Shown one piece after another: positions 8,202-16,909 of a stretch of DNA of 64,000 nt. Each line of letters starts with the position of its first letter. Positions within the stretch are counted from its first letter, which is position 1. The translations under genes and the position numbers were made by a program. Location of the stretch: assembly GCA_017469115.1 (NCBI GenBank), contig JAFUGY010000053.1, forward strand, positions 1-64,000. The letters are read 5' to 3'. The notes beneath the pieces are model-generated. The model was given only the letters and a program-made list of their open reading frames with translations. It was not told the origin of the DNA and ran no database searches. The stretch is from Oscillospiraceae bacterium. GTDB taxonomy: Bacteria; Bacillota; Clostridia; Oscillospirales; Oscillospiraceae.

Positions 8202-9206
8202 TCAGCCCTGAGCGTAGAGGTCGATGGCCTTGGCAATCTCAACCGTCTGATCATATTCTGCCTGACGGATTGCCTGAGACTCTTCCAGATTATGCCAGCC
8301 GGGGATGTTGCCGATCTTGGCAATATCATCCTTCGTAGCTTCATAAACAGCTTCCATCGCTGCATTCATCTTTGCAACCATATCCGGATCCATGCCGGCA
8401 GGCCCAAGCAGATAGTGGCCTACGCCAAAGTAGCAGTCCTCAAAGCCCTGCTCCTGAAGAGTCTTGTAGTTTTCAGGCAGCTCTTCGGGATATCCGGCAA
8501 TCGTTACACCATCAGAGGCAACTGTGCCGATGACCTTCAGTTTGCCTGCGGTTTCGTATTCAACACCGTGACCGACACCGACAACACCGATGTCAATAAA
8601 GCCGCCGGCAAGGTTGGTGAGACGGTCAGACTCGCTGCTCATTTCCACGGGGTTAAGCTCGATACCGAGAGTGCTGGTGAGCTGACCGAACAGGAAGGTG
8701 TTGGCACCTGCAGCAGGCATACCGACATTGAGCTCACCGGGATGAGCTTTTGCATATTCCACAAACCCGGCAAAATCATCATAAGGAGCGCTGGTCGGGA
8801 CAGCAAGAGCAGAATAACCGTTATCCTGCATAGCGGCGATGAGAGTAAAATCATTCATCGGATCAATGTCACTGTTGCCGGTGATGTACTGGATATTCAG
8901 TGCGCCGGTAGCCAGGGTGATTGTGGTGCCGTCGGGCTTGGCACTCTTCACCGTCTGATGACCGATGGTGTTGGAGTCATAATTCGTGACGGTGGTCTTC
9001 AGGCCGTAGAGGTCAGTCAGTGCCTGAGCATAGTAGCGGATTGCCAGATCGGATCCGCCGCCAGCTTTACCAGGGACAACCAGCGTGATTGTGGACTTTT
9101 CCGGGAAGCCGATGTCCTCAGCAGCAAAAGAGGCGGGAACCAAAGCCACAGCCATCAGGCAAAACACGGCGACGAGACAGAGCATTTTGCGGAAGGAAGC
9201 TTTCAT
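8202..9206 (-). CDS. tctC: TTT system solute-binding protein, TctC family
   Basis: 334 residues. An N-terminal signal peptide (MKASFRKMLCLVAVFCLMAV) ends at about ASFA-AED. The mature protein begins with the TctC pattern FPEKSTITLVVPGKAGGGSD, the loop that binds carboxylate in this family. There is no canonical lipobox before the cleavage site, so it looks like a signal-peptidase I product. First gene of the transporter-pectinase operon, divergent from the tandem LysR gene. The SD AAGGAGAATGAAAC gives good spacing to the ATG. Confidence 0.93.
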   Translation of the reverse strand: MKASFRKMLCLVAVFCLMAVALVPASFAAEDIGFPEKSTITLVVPGKAGGGSDLAIRYYAQALTDLYGLKTTVTNYDSNTIGHQTVKSAKPDGTTITLATGALNIQYITGNSDIDPMNDFTLIAAMQDNGYSALAVPTSAPYDDFAGFVEYAKAHPGELNVGMPAAGANTFLFGQLTSTLGIELNPVEMSSESDRLTNLAGGFIDIGVVGVGHGVEYETAGKLKVIGTVASDGVTIAGYPEELPENYKTLQEQGFEDCYFGVGHYLLGPAGMDPDMVAKMNAAMEAVYEATKDDIAKIGNIPGWHNLEESQAIRQAEYDQTVEIAKAIDLYAQG

Positions 9207-9280
9207 GTTTCATTCTCCTTTTTATTTATTTGAGGACAACAGTCGCTTCTTGATACTGCTGTTCCTCTTTAGGTGATACC

Positions 9281-9309
9281 AGAATAACATAATCCAGCAA
9301 AACTCTCAA
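9281..9309 (-). promoter_or_regulatory. Predicted sigma-A promoter of the tct/pectin operon
   Basis: Read on the minus strand: TTGAGA, 17 nt, TATTCT. It lies about 75 nt upstream of the tctC start, in the intergenic space shared with the divergent tandem LysR gene, where LysR-type regulators normally bind. Confidence 0.5.
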
Positions 9310-9365
9310 GTCTCAAAGTGTTATTTTTTTCATATCAATTTGGTTATGCTTCCCGTTCATTTTTC

Positions 9366-9395
9366 TTTACAGAATGCCTCTGTATCTGGTAAAAT
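9366..9395 (+). promoter_or_regulatory. Predicted promoter of the tandem LysR gene
   Basis: TTTACA, 18 nt, TAAAAT; followed by AAAGGGGTGG as SD and the ATG at 9416. It is separated by about 55 bp from the opposing tctC promoter. Confidence 0.5.
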
Positions 9396-9415
9396 AACAA
9401 AGGGGTGGTAATACG

Positions 9416-11323
9416 ATGAACACTCGACAGCTGCACTATCTTCTCACGATTGCCGAGAGGAAAAGCCTTTCTCAGGCAGCACTTGTATTAGGTGTGTCTC
9501 AGCCCGCACTCAGCAAAGTGTTAGCCGAATGGGAGGCCTTCTGCGGTTCTCCCTTGTTCCTGCGTTATCGGCGGCATCAGATTCCCACTGCTTTGGGTCG
9601 AGAAGTATTGGAATATGCTGAAAAGATTGTAGACGAACAAAACCACATGCTTCTCACCATGCGCAGCGTAGCGGGCAGTGACTTGCAAAACATTCATGTC
9701 TGCACGGCGCCGAATCGCGGTGCTATGATCTACAGCCGTATCTATAACCAGTTCTCCCGCCGTTATCCCAACATTTCGCTTCATCTGACAGAACTGTATG
9801 CCCGTGAGCAGCCGCATGCCATTCGGCGCGGACAGGTTGATCTGGCACTCGGCGCCGGAACCGATTCTTCTCTCGTGTGCGATATTCCTTTTGTGCGGGA
9901 GGAACTGCTGGTATCTCTTCCATCCTCTCATCCTTTAGCCGGACAGAAAAGCATCCGTTTACGTGATCTTCGCGATACGCCCTTTGTCCTACAGGGAAAA
10001 TCCCACAGCATTCGCGCAATCGCAGACAGGCTTTTTGCGGAAGCCGGGTTCGAACCAGTCGTATCCTTTGAATCGGACGACGTAATCCTGCTTGATTCCA
10101 TGATGCACCAGGCCGTCGGTGCAGGGCTTGTCTCCAAAGCGCACGTATTCCCTTGTGATGAGCTGGTGTATCTTTCTCTCGACCCTCCCGTTTATCAACA
10201 GCTTCACCTCAGGTACCCGCTCGGTCATACGCTTTCTGAGCCGGAACGCTACCTTGCCGGGCTTCTCATCCGCGAACGCCTGGCTGACCCGCGATATGAA
10301 CCGATCAAGTCTCCGGAAGCCGATGCGCTTTTTGCCATGGTGGAAGCCGCAGATGATGCTTATATTGCAGGCGGAACCCAAAACCGCACCAAAAGCCAGG
10401 CACAGCAGGATTCCAGATTTATCAGCCTTGACACCAATATTCTGGAATACCTGACTGCCATTGTGGATGAACAGAGTCTTTCCCGTGCTGCAGACCGTTT
10501 TTATCTCTCACAACCAGCCCTTTCCCGTCATCTGCGAAATATGGAAGAACTGGTTGGGTTGCCTCTTTTCCATCGTTCGCATAATCGTCTGTACCCGACA
10601 AACGCCGGCAAAGTATTCGTTAATAATGCACGGAATATTCTACGTCTGGAAACAGAGATGCTCAGCCGGATCAAAAAGCATCGCGATGATCACGGAGGCA
10701 GGCTTTTCGTATATTGTGATTCTGCCTTTTTGCCGGTATTTCATGAAAAAGTGGAGATCCCCTTTTCTTCTATGTATCCCGAGATACAGCTGAAGGTGAA
10801 AGAAAGCAATTGTGACAGTGCCAGAGAAGCATTGTTCAATGCCTCGACCGATTTTGGATTATACATGAGTTGTGTACCGGAAGATCCGACGCTACATTGC
10901 GAAGTTCTCGCTTTGACAGAGTTAGTCTATTGCGCGGATCCCTTAAAACCACTTTCAGGACTCCGCGGCGGTGATCCGCTTCCTTCTTCGTTAACGTCAC
11001 GGTCAGTGATGCTTGCCTTCCCGAACACTACACTCCGCTCGGAACAGGAACGCCTGTTTGCGCAAATATTTGAAACTCCGCCGCACATTGCCTGTCAGGC
11101 AGAATTTGAAATTCTCCAACGCCTTTCTGCGCTGGGTGGAGCAGACACGATTCTCCCTCTCCACATGTTGCCGGCAAAAGAACACACCCATTGTTACTGC
11201 CTGCAGCCTCCGCAGCCTTATTATCTCGTATTGGCCTATAATCCCAGCAGAACACTCTCTCCTGTTGAAAAACAACTCTATGAATTAATTCTGCGCGCTT
11301 TCAAGGATTTTTTCCTGCAATAA
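9416..11323 (+). CDS. Double LysR-type regulator: two HTH-effector units in one chain
   Basis: 635 residues, about twice the LysR norm of 300. Residues 1-60 are a LysR winged HTH (LHYLLTIAERKSLSQAALVL, SQPALSKVLAEWE, PLFLRYRRHQIPTALG), and about 90-290 a type-2 periplasmic-binding-like effector domain. A linker at about 310-340 leads to a second complete LysR HTH at about 345-405 (EYLTAIVDEQSLSRAADRF, SQPALSRHLRNMEELVG, PLFHRSHNRLYPTNAG). Residues about 430-625 are a second, more divergent effector domain. LysR proteins act as tetramers of identical chains, so this looks like a covalent heterodimer. Divergent from tctC, it probably controls the TTT-pectin operon. Confidence 0.9.
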   Translation: MNTRQLHYLLTIAERKSLSQAALVLGVSQPALSKVLAEWEAFCGSPLFLRYRRHQIPTALGREVLEYAEKIVDEQNHMLLTMRSVAGSDLQNIHVCTAPNRGAMIYSRIYNQFSRRYPNISLHLTELYAREQPHAIRRGQVDLALGAGTDSSLVCDIPFVREELLVSLPSSHPLAGQKSIRLRDLRDTPFVLQGKSHSIRAIADRLFAEAGFEPVVSFESDDVILLDSMMHQAVGAGLVSKAHVFPCDELVYLSLDPPVYQQLHLRYPLGHTLSEPERYLAGLLIRERLADPRYEPIKSPEADALFAMVEAADDAYIAGGTQNRTKSQAQQDSRFISLDTNILEYLTAIVDEQSLSRAADRFYLSQPALSRHLRNMEELVGLPLFHRSHNRLYPTNAGKVFVNNARNILRLETEMLSRIKKHRDDHGGRLFVYCDSAFLPVFHEKVEIPFSSMYPEIQLKVKESNCDSAREALFNASTDFGLYMSCVPEDPTLHCEVLALTELVYCADPLKPLSGLRGGDPLPSSLTSRSVMLAFPNTTLRSEQERLFAQIFETPPHIACQAEFEILQRLSALGGADTILPLHMLPAKEHTHCYCLQPPQPYYLVLAYNPSRTLSPVEKQLYELILRAFKDFFLQ

Positions 11324-11390
11324 AACCAGAATCCGATTCAAGCAGAATGATCTGTATCGGAAAAATCAATTCTATTCCTTGATTTTATAC

Positions 11391-11419
11391 TTGATTTTCA
11401 TATTCCTGCAGGATATACT
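11391..11419 (+). promoter_or_regulatory. Predicted sigma-A promoter of the lipoprotein-galT-GTPase genes
   Basis: TTGATT, 17 nt, TATACT; the lipoprotein ATG at 11452 follows an AGGGGTGAG SD. Confidence 0.6.
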
Positions 11420-11451
11420 GTTAATGTTATGTAAATCAGGGGTGAGTAAAT

Positions 11452-12516
11452 ATGAAACGAACCACAGCTCTGTTTTTCATTGCATTCCTATGTATTTTGT
11501 TCAGCGGATGCGGCAAACAACAATCTTATACCGACTATACAGCCTATCTGGCGCCTTCCGAAAACAGCACGGTGCAATCCGGAACGGCTGCTCCTGCCAT
11601 GCAGTTTGCCGGGTCAGAAACGACAACCGGAGGGCAGCCTACAGGATCACCTGACGTGGGACAATCTCAGCAAAATGCTGACGGAGGTCAGAGCTCTGAT
11701 TATACGGATTTTGCAAACGTGGTAACCATTGTTTCCACTCCTGCACCGGTTTATACCCCGGTTCCCACACCGTCTCCGACACCGTTTCCAATCATCACTC
11801 CGGCTCCGACGATGGTTCCGACTCCGATCCCAAATCAGATCAGAATCACCAAGAGCCCGCTCTCCGAAACCCTGTATGAAGGAGGCTCCTGCTATTTCAC
11901 CGCGTATGCTGATAACGCCAGCGGAATCACCTGGATCACGGTAAGCCCGGATGCCAAGAATTCCTATGATATCAGAGATGCATACAAGGTATTCCCCTCT
12001 CTCAATGTTACGGGACAGGGCACCAACACGCTGAGCCTCAGCAACATTCCATATTCCATGAACGGGTGGCGAATTCAGGCCTATTTTACCGGGAACGGAG
12101 GTCCGCAATATACTGCCGGAGCTTATCTCACGGTAATCCCCGGAGGGAACCCAAGCTGGCCGACCCCGACTCCGACTTACGGCCCTGTCGATAATACGGA
12201 AGCCACAGTCTCAGAACTTGCCAAAAAAGCCTACAGTGAAGTTTACTACTCCGCTTCTGGAAACGGCTTCTCCGTCGGCAGCATATCCAATTATATTTAT
12301 TGGAACGGAAGTGCTGATTTTAATATCAGCCTTTCCAACAGCCGATATCAGATTATCGGAGAATTCACTGCTTATTATTCAAACCCCGGAAGCTATGGAT
12401 ACGGCCCGACGCATATGATGGTTTACGATGCCTACGGGAATCTGCGGGCAAGCGAAAACCTTTCCGGACAGCCGGTCAGCACCTTCCTCGCAATGCTTAA
12501 CAATTACCGATACTAA
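11452..12516 (+). CDS. Secreted lipoprotein with proline/threonine-rich linker, unknown function
   Basis: 354 residues. A lipoprotein signal ends in LFSGC, giving a lipidated Cys at about 20. A Ser/Thr/Gln-rich spacer is followed by a PTPSPTPFP-type linker at about 100-125. An Ig-like domain (about 125-230, beginning IRITKSPLSETLYEGGSCYF) follows, then a second proline linker (SWPTPTPTYGP) and a C-terminal globular part of about 110 residues. I recognise no enzymatic motif. It is the first gene of a unit with galT and the GTPase-NYN gene; a cell-surface binding role is only a guess. Confidence 0.85.
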   Translation: MKRTTALFFIAFLCILFSGCGKQQSYTDYTAYLAPSENSTVQSGTAAPAMQFAGSETTTGGQPTGSPDVGQSQQNADGGQSSDYTDFANVVTIVSTPAPVYTPVPTPSPTPFPIITPAPTMVPTPIPNQIRITKSPLSETLYEGGSCYFTAYADNASGITWITVSPDAKNSYDIRDAYKVFPSLNVTGQGTNTLSLSNIPYSMNGWRIQAYFTGNGGPQYTAGAYLTVIPGGNPSWPTPTPTYGPVDNTEATVSELAKKAYSEVYYSASGNGFSVGSISNYIYWNGSADFNISLSNSRYQIIGEFTAYYSNPGSYGYGPTHMMVYDAYGNLRASENLSGQPVSTFLAMLNNYRY

Positions 12517-12525
12517 GAAAAGGAG

Positions 12526-12550
12526 AAGACAGAGAACCGTCCCCTGTCTT
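12526..12550 (+). repeat. REP-like hairpin between SD and galT start
   Basis: A perfect 7-bp stem AAGACAG/CTGTCTT encloses the 11-nt loop AGAACCGTCCC. The core (GACAG-AGAACCGTCCC-CTGTC) resembles short palindromic repeats that I recall scattered in Clostridia genomes. It lies exactly between an AGGAG (12521-12525) and the 7-nt spacer preceding the galT ATG at 12558. Confidence 0.6.
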
Positions 12551-12557
12551 GAAAACC

Positions 12558-14060
12558 ATGAAAAAAACGATCAATGCTCTATTGGATTATGCACAGCAAA
12601 AAGACCTGATTTGTCCGGAGGACAGAGTTTGGGCGTACAACCGGATTCTGGAGGTGCTGCAGCTTGACGCCGTCGGCGAAGAAGAGCTTCTGCCTGCTTT
12701 ACAGGAGACATCCCCAATGCCTGCAGCAGCACTGGATCTTTTGACGGAAGATGCCGTAAAACGCGGGATTGTTGAAAGCGGGAGCACAGCGCATGATTTG
12801 TTCGACACGAAACTGATGGGTGCTTTGACCCCTGCGCCTCATGAGGTGCGTGCGAAATTCAAAGAACTTTACAGCCAATCCCCTGAAGCTGCTACGGACT
12901 GGTTCTATGCGTTCAGCCAGGACACCAATTACATTCGCCGGGATCGTACTGCCAAGGATGAAAAATGGCTGTATGAAGGAAAGTACGGCACTTTGGAAGT
13001 TACCATTAATCTTGCTAAGCCGGAAAAAGATCCCCGCGCCATTGCAGCAGCCAGAAATGCTGCACAAACTGCTTATCCGAAATGCCAGCTTTGTATGGAA
13101 AATGAAGGTTACGCTGGGCGCATGGATCACCCGGCCCGGCAAAACCACCGCCTGATTCCGCTGACGATCAACAACAGCGACTGGTTTTTCCAATATTCTC
13201 CCTACGTCTATTATAATGAGCACTGCATTCTCTTCAATGGAGAACATGTGCCCATGAAAATTGACGAAGCCGCTTTCCGCAAATTGTTCGACTTTGTAAA
13301 GCAATTCCCTCACTATAACATTGGGTCAAACGCAGACCTGCCGATCGTCGGCGGATCTATTCTGAGCCATGATCATTTTCAGGGCGGACGACATGACTTT
13401 CCGATGGCAAAGGCCGAGATTGAACTGCCGGTCGTCTTCAAGGGCTTTGAAGATGTGACTGCCGGGATTTTAAAGTGGCCGATGTCCGTCATCCGATTGG
13501 ATTGCCCGGATTACGAGCGCCTGATTGCACTTGCCAATAAAATTCTTGCTTTCTGGCGCGGATATACCGATGAAGCGGCGTTCATCTTTGCGGAAACAGA
13601 AGGTGTGCCCCATAACACGCTTAACCCGATTGTGCGTAAGCGCGGCGATGATTTCGAGCTTGACCTCGTGCTGCGTAACAACATCACCACGGAGGAGCAT
13701 CCGCTCGGCGTTTATCATCCGCATGCGAAACTGCACCATATCAAAAAAGAAAATATCGGTCTGATCGAAGTGATGGGGCTTGCTATTCTTCCCGGCAGGC
13801 TGAAAACCGAAATGGCAACACTTAAAGAAGCACTATTGAGCGGACGCGACCTCTATGAGGACGACACCCTTGTTAAACACGCTGACTGGGCTTATGAAAT
13901 TATGTCGAGGCACGCTTTCACTGCCGAAAATTCCGACGCTGTCCTTCGCCAGGAAATCGGAAAAGTATTCGAGGAAGTTCTGGAAGATGCGGGCGTTTAC
14001 AAAGCAGACCACGCCGGGCGTGAAGCTTTTCTGCGTTTTATTGATGCCGTCAACGCATGA
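12558..14060 (+). CDS. galT: UTP/UDP-glucose--hexose-1-phosphate uridylyltransferase, class II
   Basis: 500 residues from the ATG at 12558. It exchanges UMP between UDP-glucose and galactose-1-phosphate in the Leloir pathway. The class II (Firmicutes) GalT form is recognised from its length, the N-terminal MKKTINALLDYAQQKDLI, the SHDHFQGG active-site motif and the late GVYHPHAKLHHIKKENIGLI. The nearby mglBAC galactose importer supports the role. galE and a standard galK are not in the window; the GHMP kinase at 53629 looks more like a uronate kinase. A TTG at 12549 is also in frame, but ATG is preferred; the SD is displaced 32 nt upstream with a hairpin in between. Confidence 0.93.
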   Translation: MKKTINALLDYAQQKDLICPEDRVWAYNRILEVLQLDAVGEEELLPALQETSPMPAAALDLLTEDAVKRGIVESGSTAHDLFDTKLMGALTPAPHEVRAKFKELYSQSPEAATDWFYAFSQDTNYIRRDRTAKDEKWLYEGKYGTLEVTINLAKPEKDPRAIAAARNAAQTAYPKCQLCMENEGYAGRMDHPARQNHRLIPLTINNSDWFFQYSPYVYYNEHCILFNGEHVPMKIDEAAFRKLFDFVKQFPHYNIGSNADLPIVGGSILSHDHFQGGRHDFPMAKAEIELPVVFKGFEDVTAGILKWPMSVIRLDCPDYERLIALANKILAFWRGYTDEAAFIFAETEGVPHNTLNPIVRKRGDDFELDLVLRNNITTEEHPLGVYHPHAKLHHIKKENIGLIEVMGLAILPGRLKTEMATLKEALLSGRDLYEDDTLVKHADWAYEIMSRHAFTAENSDAVLRQEIGKVFEEVLEDAGVYKADHAGREAFLRFIDAVNA

Positions 14061-16609
14061 AAAAAACAGTACTGGGGATTCTTGCACACGTTGATGCCGG
14101 GAAGACGACTCTCACCGAGGCGATGCTTTACGTATCGGGAAAAATCAGAAGCCTCGGGAGAGTCGACCACCGGAACAGTTTTCTGGATCATGATGATCAG
14201 GAGCGCGAACGAGGCATCACCATATTTTCCAAGCAAGCCATGCTCCAGTGGCATGAACTCAGCATTACCCTGCTCGATACACCGGGACACGTTGACTTTT
14301 CGGCTGAGATGGAACGCACTTTGCAGGTATTAGACTACGCTGTGCTTGTCATCAGCGGCACAGACGGCGTTCAGGCCCACACGGAAACCCTGTGGAATCT
14401 TCTGGAGCGATACAACATCCCGGTTTTCCTCTTCGTCACAAAAATGGATGCCTCGAACCTGAGCCGTGCAGAACTGATGAATGATCTGAGGCAGAACCTC
14501 AGCGAAGGATGCACCGATATGGCTGCCTCTGATGCAGAAGAATGCGCCGCCATGCTGGATGAGCAAGTGCTGGATGAATATATGGAGACGGGCTCTGTAA
14601 AAACGGGAAGCATTTCCCGCCTGATTGCAGAGCGCCGCCTCTTTCCTTGTTATTTTGGCTCCGGGCTCAAACTGGACGGTATCAAGGAATTCCTCTCCGC
14701 TCTGGAAACTTATACAATTGAGAAACCCGCTCTTGATATCTTCGGAGCCAAAGTATATAAGATTTTACATGACAACAAAGGCCGACGTCTGACCTGCATG
14801 AGAATAACAGGCGGCAGCCTGTCAGTGAGGGATACGATCCGATATCTACCCGCCCACGGGCAAGCGGTTTCTGAAGAGAAAATAGCCGAAATCCGGACTT
14901 ATTCCGGGTTGAAATACGAAACGTCAGAAACAGCCGATACCGGTGATATCTGTTCGGTTCTGGGGCTTTCGGGAACATGGCCCGGACAGGGGCTTGGGAC
15001 GGAACCTGACTCTGCACTTCCGGTTCTGGAGCCTGTGCTTGGGTATCGGATGATTTTTCCGAAAGGAACCGATCTTCAATCCGTTCTTCCCCGTTTGCGG
15101 CTTTTGGAAGAAGAAGATCCCACCTTACACATCGTCTGGAAACCGGCTTTGAACGAAATACAGTTGCAACTGATGGGAATTGTACAGACGGAAGTTCTGC
15201 GCAGCTTAATCAAAGACCGGTTTGACCTCGATGTTACATTTGGCCCGGGACGCATTCTTTACAAAGAGACGATTGCATCTCCGGTGGAAGGCGTCGGACA
15301 CTATGAACCGCTCAGGCATTATGCCGAGGTTCATTTGCTGCTGGAACCGGGAGAACCCGGAAGCGGACTTGTTTTTGATACGATATGCAGCACAGATGAA
15401 CTGGATTTAAACTGGCAGCGCCTGATTCTCACCCATCTGGAAGAGAAGGAACATCGCGGTGTGTTGACAGGGTCCCCTATCACCGATATGAAAATTACGC
15501 TCACTGCCGGTAAAGCACATCTGAAACACACCGAGGGAGGAGACTTTCGGCAGGCAACCTACCGTGCTGTACGCCAGGGACTTATGCAGGCAGACAGCAT
15601 TTTGCTGGAACCATATTACAGGTTTCGTCTGGAAGTTCCAACAGAGCAGATCGGGAGGGCAATTTCGGATATTCGCCTGATGGGCGGGGAGCAGGACTCT
15701 CCCGAATCACTCAACGGCCGGTCCGTCATCACGGGTATCGCTCCGGTTTCTGCTATGACAGGATACAGCAATGATGTGGCTGCTTATACGGGGGGAAGAG
15801 GCAGATTTTCCTGCTATCCGGACGGGTATCGGCCTTGTTCCGATGCGAAAAAAGTAATCGATGATCTTCAGTACGATCCGGAACATGACCTTGACAATCC
15901 GGCAGACAGTGTCTTCTGTGCTCACGGGGCAGGATTCAATGTAAAATGGGATCAGGTACCACTCTATATGCACCTCCCTGTCACCTTCCAAAAAGGTGCT
16001 GCAAAAGATGGCGCTTCTGCTGCTTCCGCTCGTGTTTCCGGTGCCGGATCTCCTGCTTCCATCGATGAAAAAGAGCTGGAAGCCATCATGGAACGGGAAT
16101 TTGGCCCGATCCGGCGTAAAAAGTATGCCTCCCCCACTGTTAACGGAAAAACGGACACGCGACTAAAATATCAGCCGCGAAAAGAACGGCTGATTGTAGA
16201 CGGATACAACCTGATTTTTGCCTGGGACGAGTTAAAAAAGATCGCTGCCGAAAGCCTGGATTCTGCCAGAGAAAGACTCATCGAGTTGATGATCAATTTC
16301 AGCGGGTTTTCAGGCAAGGAAACCGTGCTTGTTTTTGACGCTTATAAAGTGCCCGGCGGAACAGGGGAAAAATATGATTCGGCAAACCTGCACGTTGCCT
16401 ATACACGGGAAAACGAAAGCGCCGACCTGTATATTGAGCGTCTCGCCGATGAAATCGGAAAGGATGAAAAGGTGCGTGTTGTCACTTCTGATTCTCTGAT
16501 CCGATTGACGGCTCTGCGTGCCGGTGTCCTGCGGACTTCCTCGAAAGAATTCAAAGAAGAAGTGGAAGATGCATTGGAGCAAATGCGCTCTGAGCCTTAT
16601 ATGAACTAA
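14057..16609 (+). CDS. Tet(M)/EF-G-like GTPase fused to a YacP/Rae1-type NYN endonuclease
   Basis: 850 residues. Residues 1-640 are a translational GTPase of the ribosomal-protection/EF-G class: G1 AHVDAGKTT, G2 RGIT, G3 DTPGH, G4 TKMD, then EF-G-like domains II-V. A low-complexity Ala/Ser linker (about 645-670) and a basic stretch lead to an NYN (PIN-like) domain at 712-850. This has LIVDGYNLIF (Asp715), LVFDAY (Asp761), ESADLYIE (Asp790) and VVTSDS, matching YacP/Rae1. Rae1 of Bacillus subtilis cleaves mRNA in the ribosomal A site. A ribosome-binding GTPase carrying such a nuclease suggests ribosome rescue or mRNA surveillance rather than drug resistance (inference). ATGA overlap couples it to galT. 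Confidence 0.9.
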   Translation: MKKTVLGILAHVDAGKTTLTEAMLYVSGKIRSLGRVDHRNSFLDHDDQERERGITIFSKQAMLQWHELSITLLDTPGHVDFSAEMERTLQVLDYAVLVISGTDGVQAHTETLWNLLERYNIPVFLFVTKMDASNLSRAELMNDLRQNLSEGCTDMAASDAEECAAMLDEQVLDEYMETGSVKTGSISRLIAERRLFPCYFGSGLKLDGIKEFLSALETYTIEKPALDIFGAKVYKILHDNKGRRLTCMRITGGSLSVRDTIRYLPAHGQAVSEEKIAEIRTYSGLKYETSETADTGDICSVLGLSGTWPGQGLGTEPDSALPVLEPVLGYRMIFPKGTDLQSVLPRLRLLEEEDPTLHIVWKPALNEIQLQLMGIVQTEVLRSLIKDRFDLDVTFGPGRILYKETIASPVEGVGHYEPLRHYAEVHLLLEPGEPGSGLVFDTICSTDELDLNWQRLILTHLEEKEHRGVLTGSPITDMKITLTAGKAHLKHTEGGDFRQATYRAVRQGLMQADSILLEPYYRFRLEVPTEQIGRAISDIRLMGGEQDSPESLNGRSVITGIAPVSAMTGYSNDVAAYTGGRGRFSCYPDGYRPCSDAKKVIDDLQYDPEHDLDNPADSVFCAHGAGFNVKWDQVPLYMHLPVTFQKGAAKDGASAASARVSGAGSPASIDEKELEAIMEREFGPIRRKKYASPTVNGKTDTRLKYQPRKERLIVDGYNLIFAWDELKKIAAESLDSARERLIELMINFSGFSGKETVLVFDAYKVPGGTGEKYDSANLHVAYTRENESADLYIERLADEIGKDEKVRVVTSDSLIRLTALRAGVLRTSSKEFKEEVEDALEQMRSEPYMN

Positions 16610-16623
16610 ACCTATTCTCTCAT

Positions 16624-16672
16624 AAAAATCTCTCCCTTACACGGAATAGAATCCGAAAAGGGAGAGATTTTT
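16624..16672. terminator. Bidirectional terminator between the GTPase-NYN and mgl units
   Basis: A 15-bp stem AAAAATCTCTCCCTT/AAGGGAGAGATTTTT with a 19-nt loop. The A- and T-rich ends give a U-tract on both strands, so it can end both convergent transcripts. Confidence 0.85.
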
Positions 16673-16677
16673 CGTTT

Positions 16678-16908
16678 TTACTGGGGAGGGGTGCCGGTCA
16701 GAATGCCATAAATCAAGGCAATGACAATCAGAACGGATGTTCCGATGATTACTCCGTCTATCGTACGGAGAGAAACATTATCCTTAATTTTATCATACAT
16801 CCGATATCTCCTCGGTAGCTTCTGCTCTTCGGGAGAGGCTTTTGCAGATCTTTCATCCGCCTGTTCCTTTTCCGCAAGGGCAGCAAGTGTTGAAGGATCG
16901 TTTTGCAT
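16678..16908 (-). CDS. Small single-pass membrane protein at the end of the mgl operon
   Basis: 76 residues. The N-terminal half is charged and low in hydrophobicity; one membrane helix lies at about 52-71 (DGVIIGTSVLIVIALIYGIL) with a short tail GTPPQ. It starts 2 nt after the mglC stop codon and before a strong terminator, so it belongs to the operon. No family recognised. A small accessory subunit or stabiliser of the enlarged MglC is possible. Confidence 0.7.
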   Translation of the reverse strand: MQNDPSTLAALAEKEQADERSAKASPEEQKLPRRYRMYDKIKDNVSLRTIDGVIIGTSVLIVIALIYGILTGTPPQ

Positions 16909-16909
16909 C

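Noticed and set aside
10041..10060. GGGTTCGAACC as a tRNA T-loop
   Set aside because: It lies in frame within the tandem LysR gene and no cloverleaf can be drawn around it.
14057..16609. Annotation as a tetracycline-resistance protein
   Set aside because: The GTPase resembles Tet(M) but carries a nuclease domain and sits in a housekeeping sugar unit, not in a mobile resistance element; resistance is unproven.
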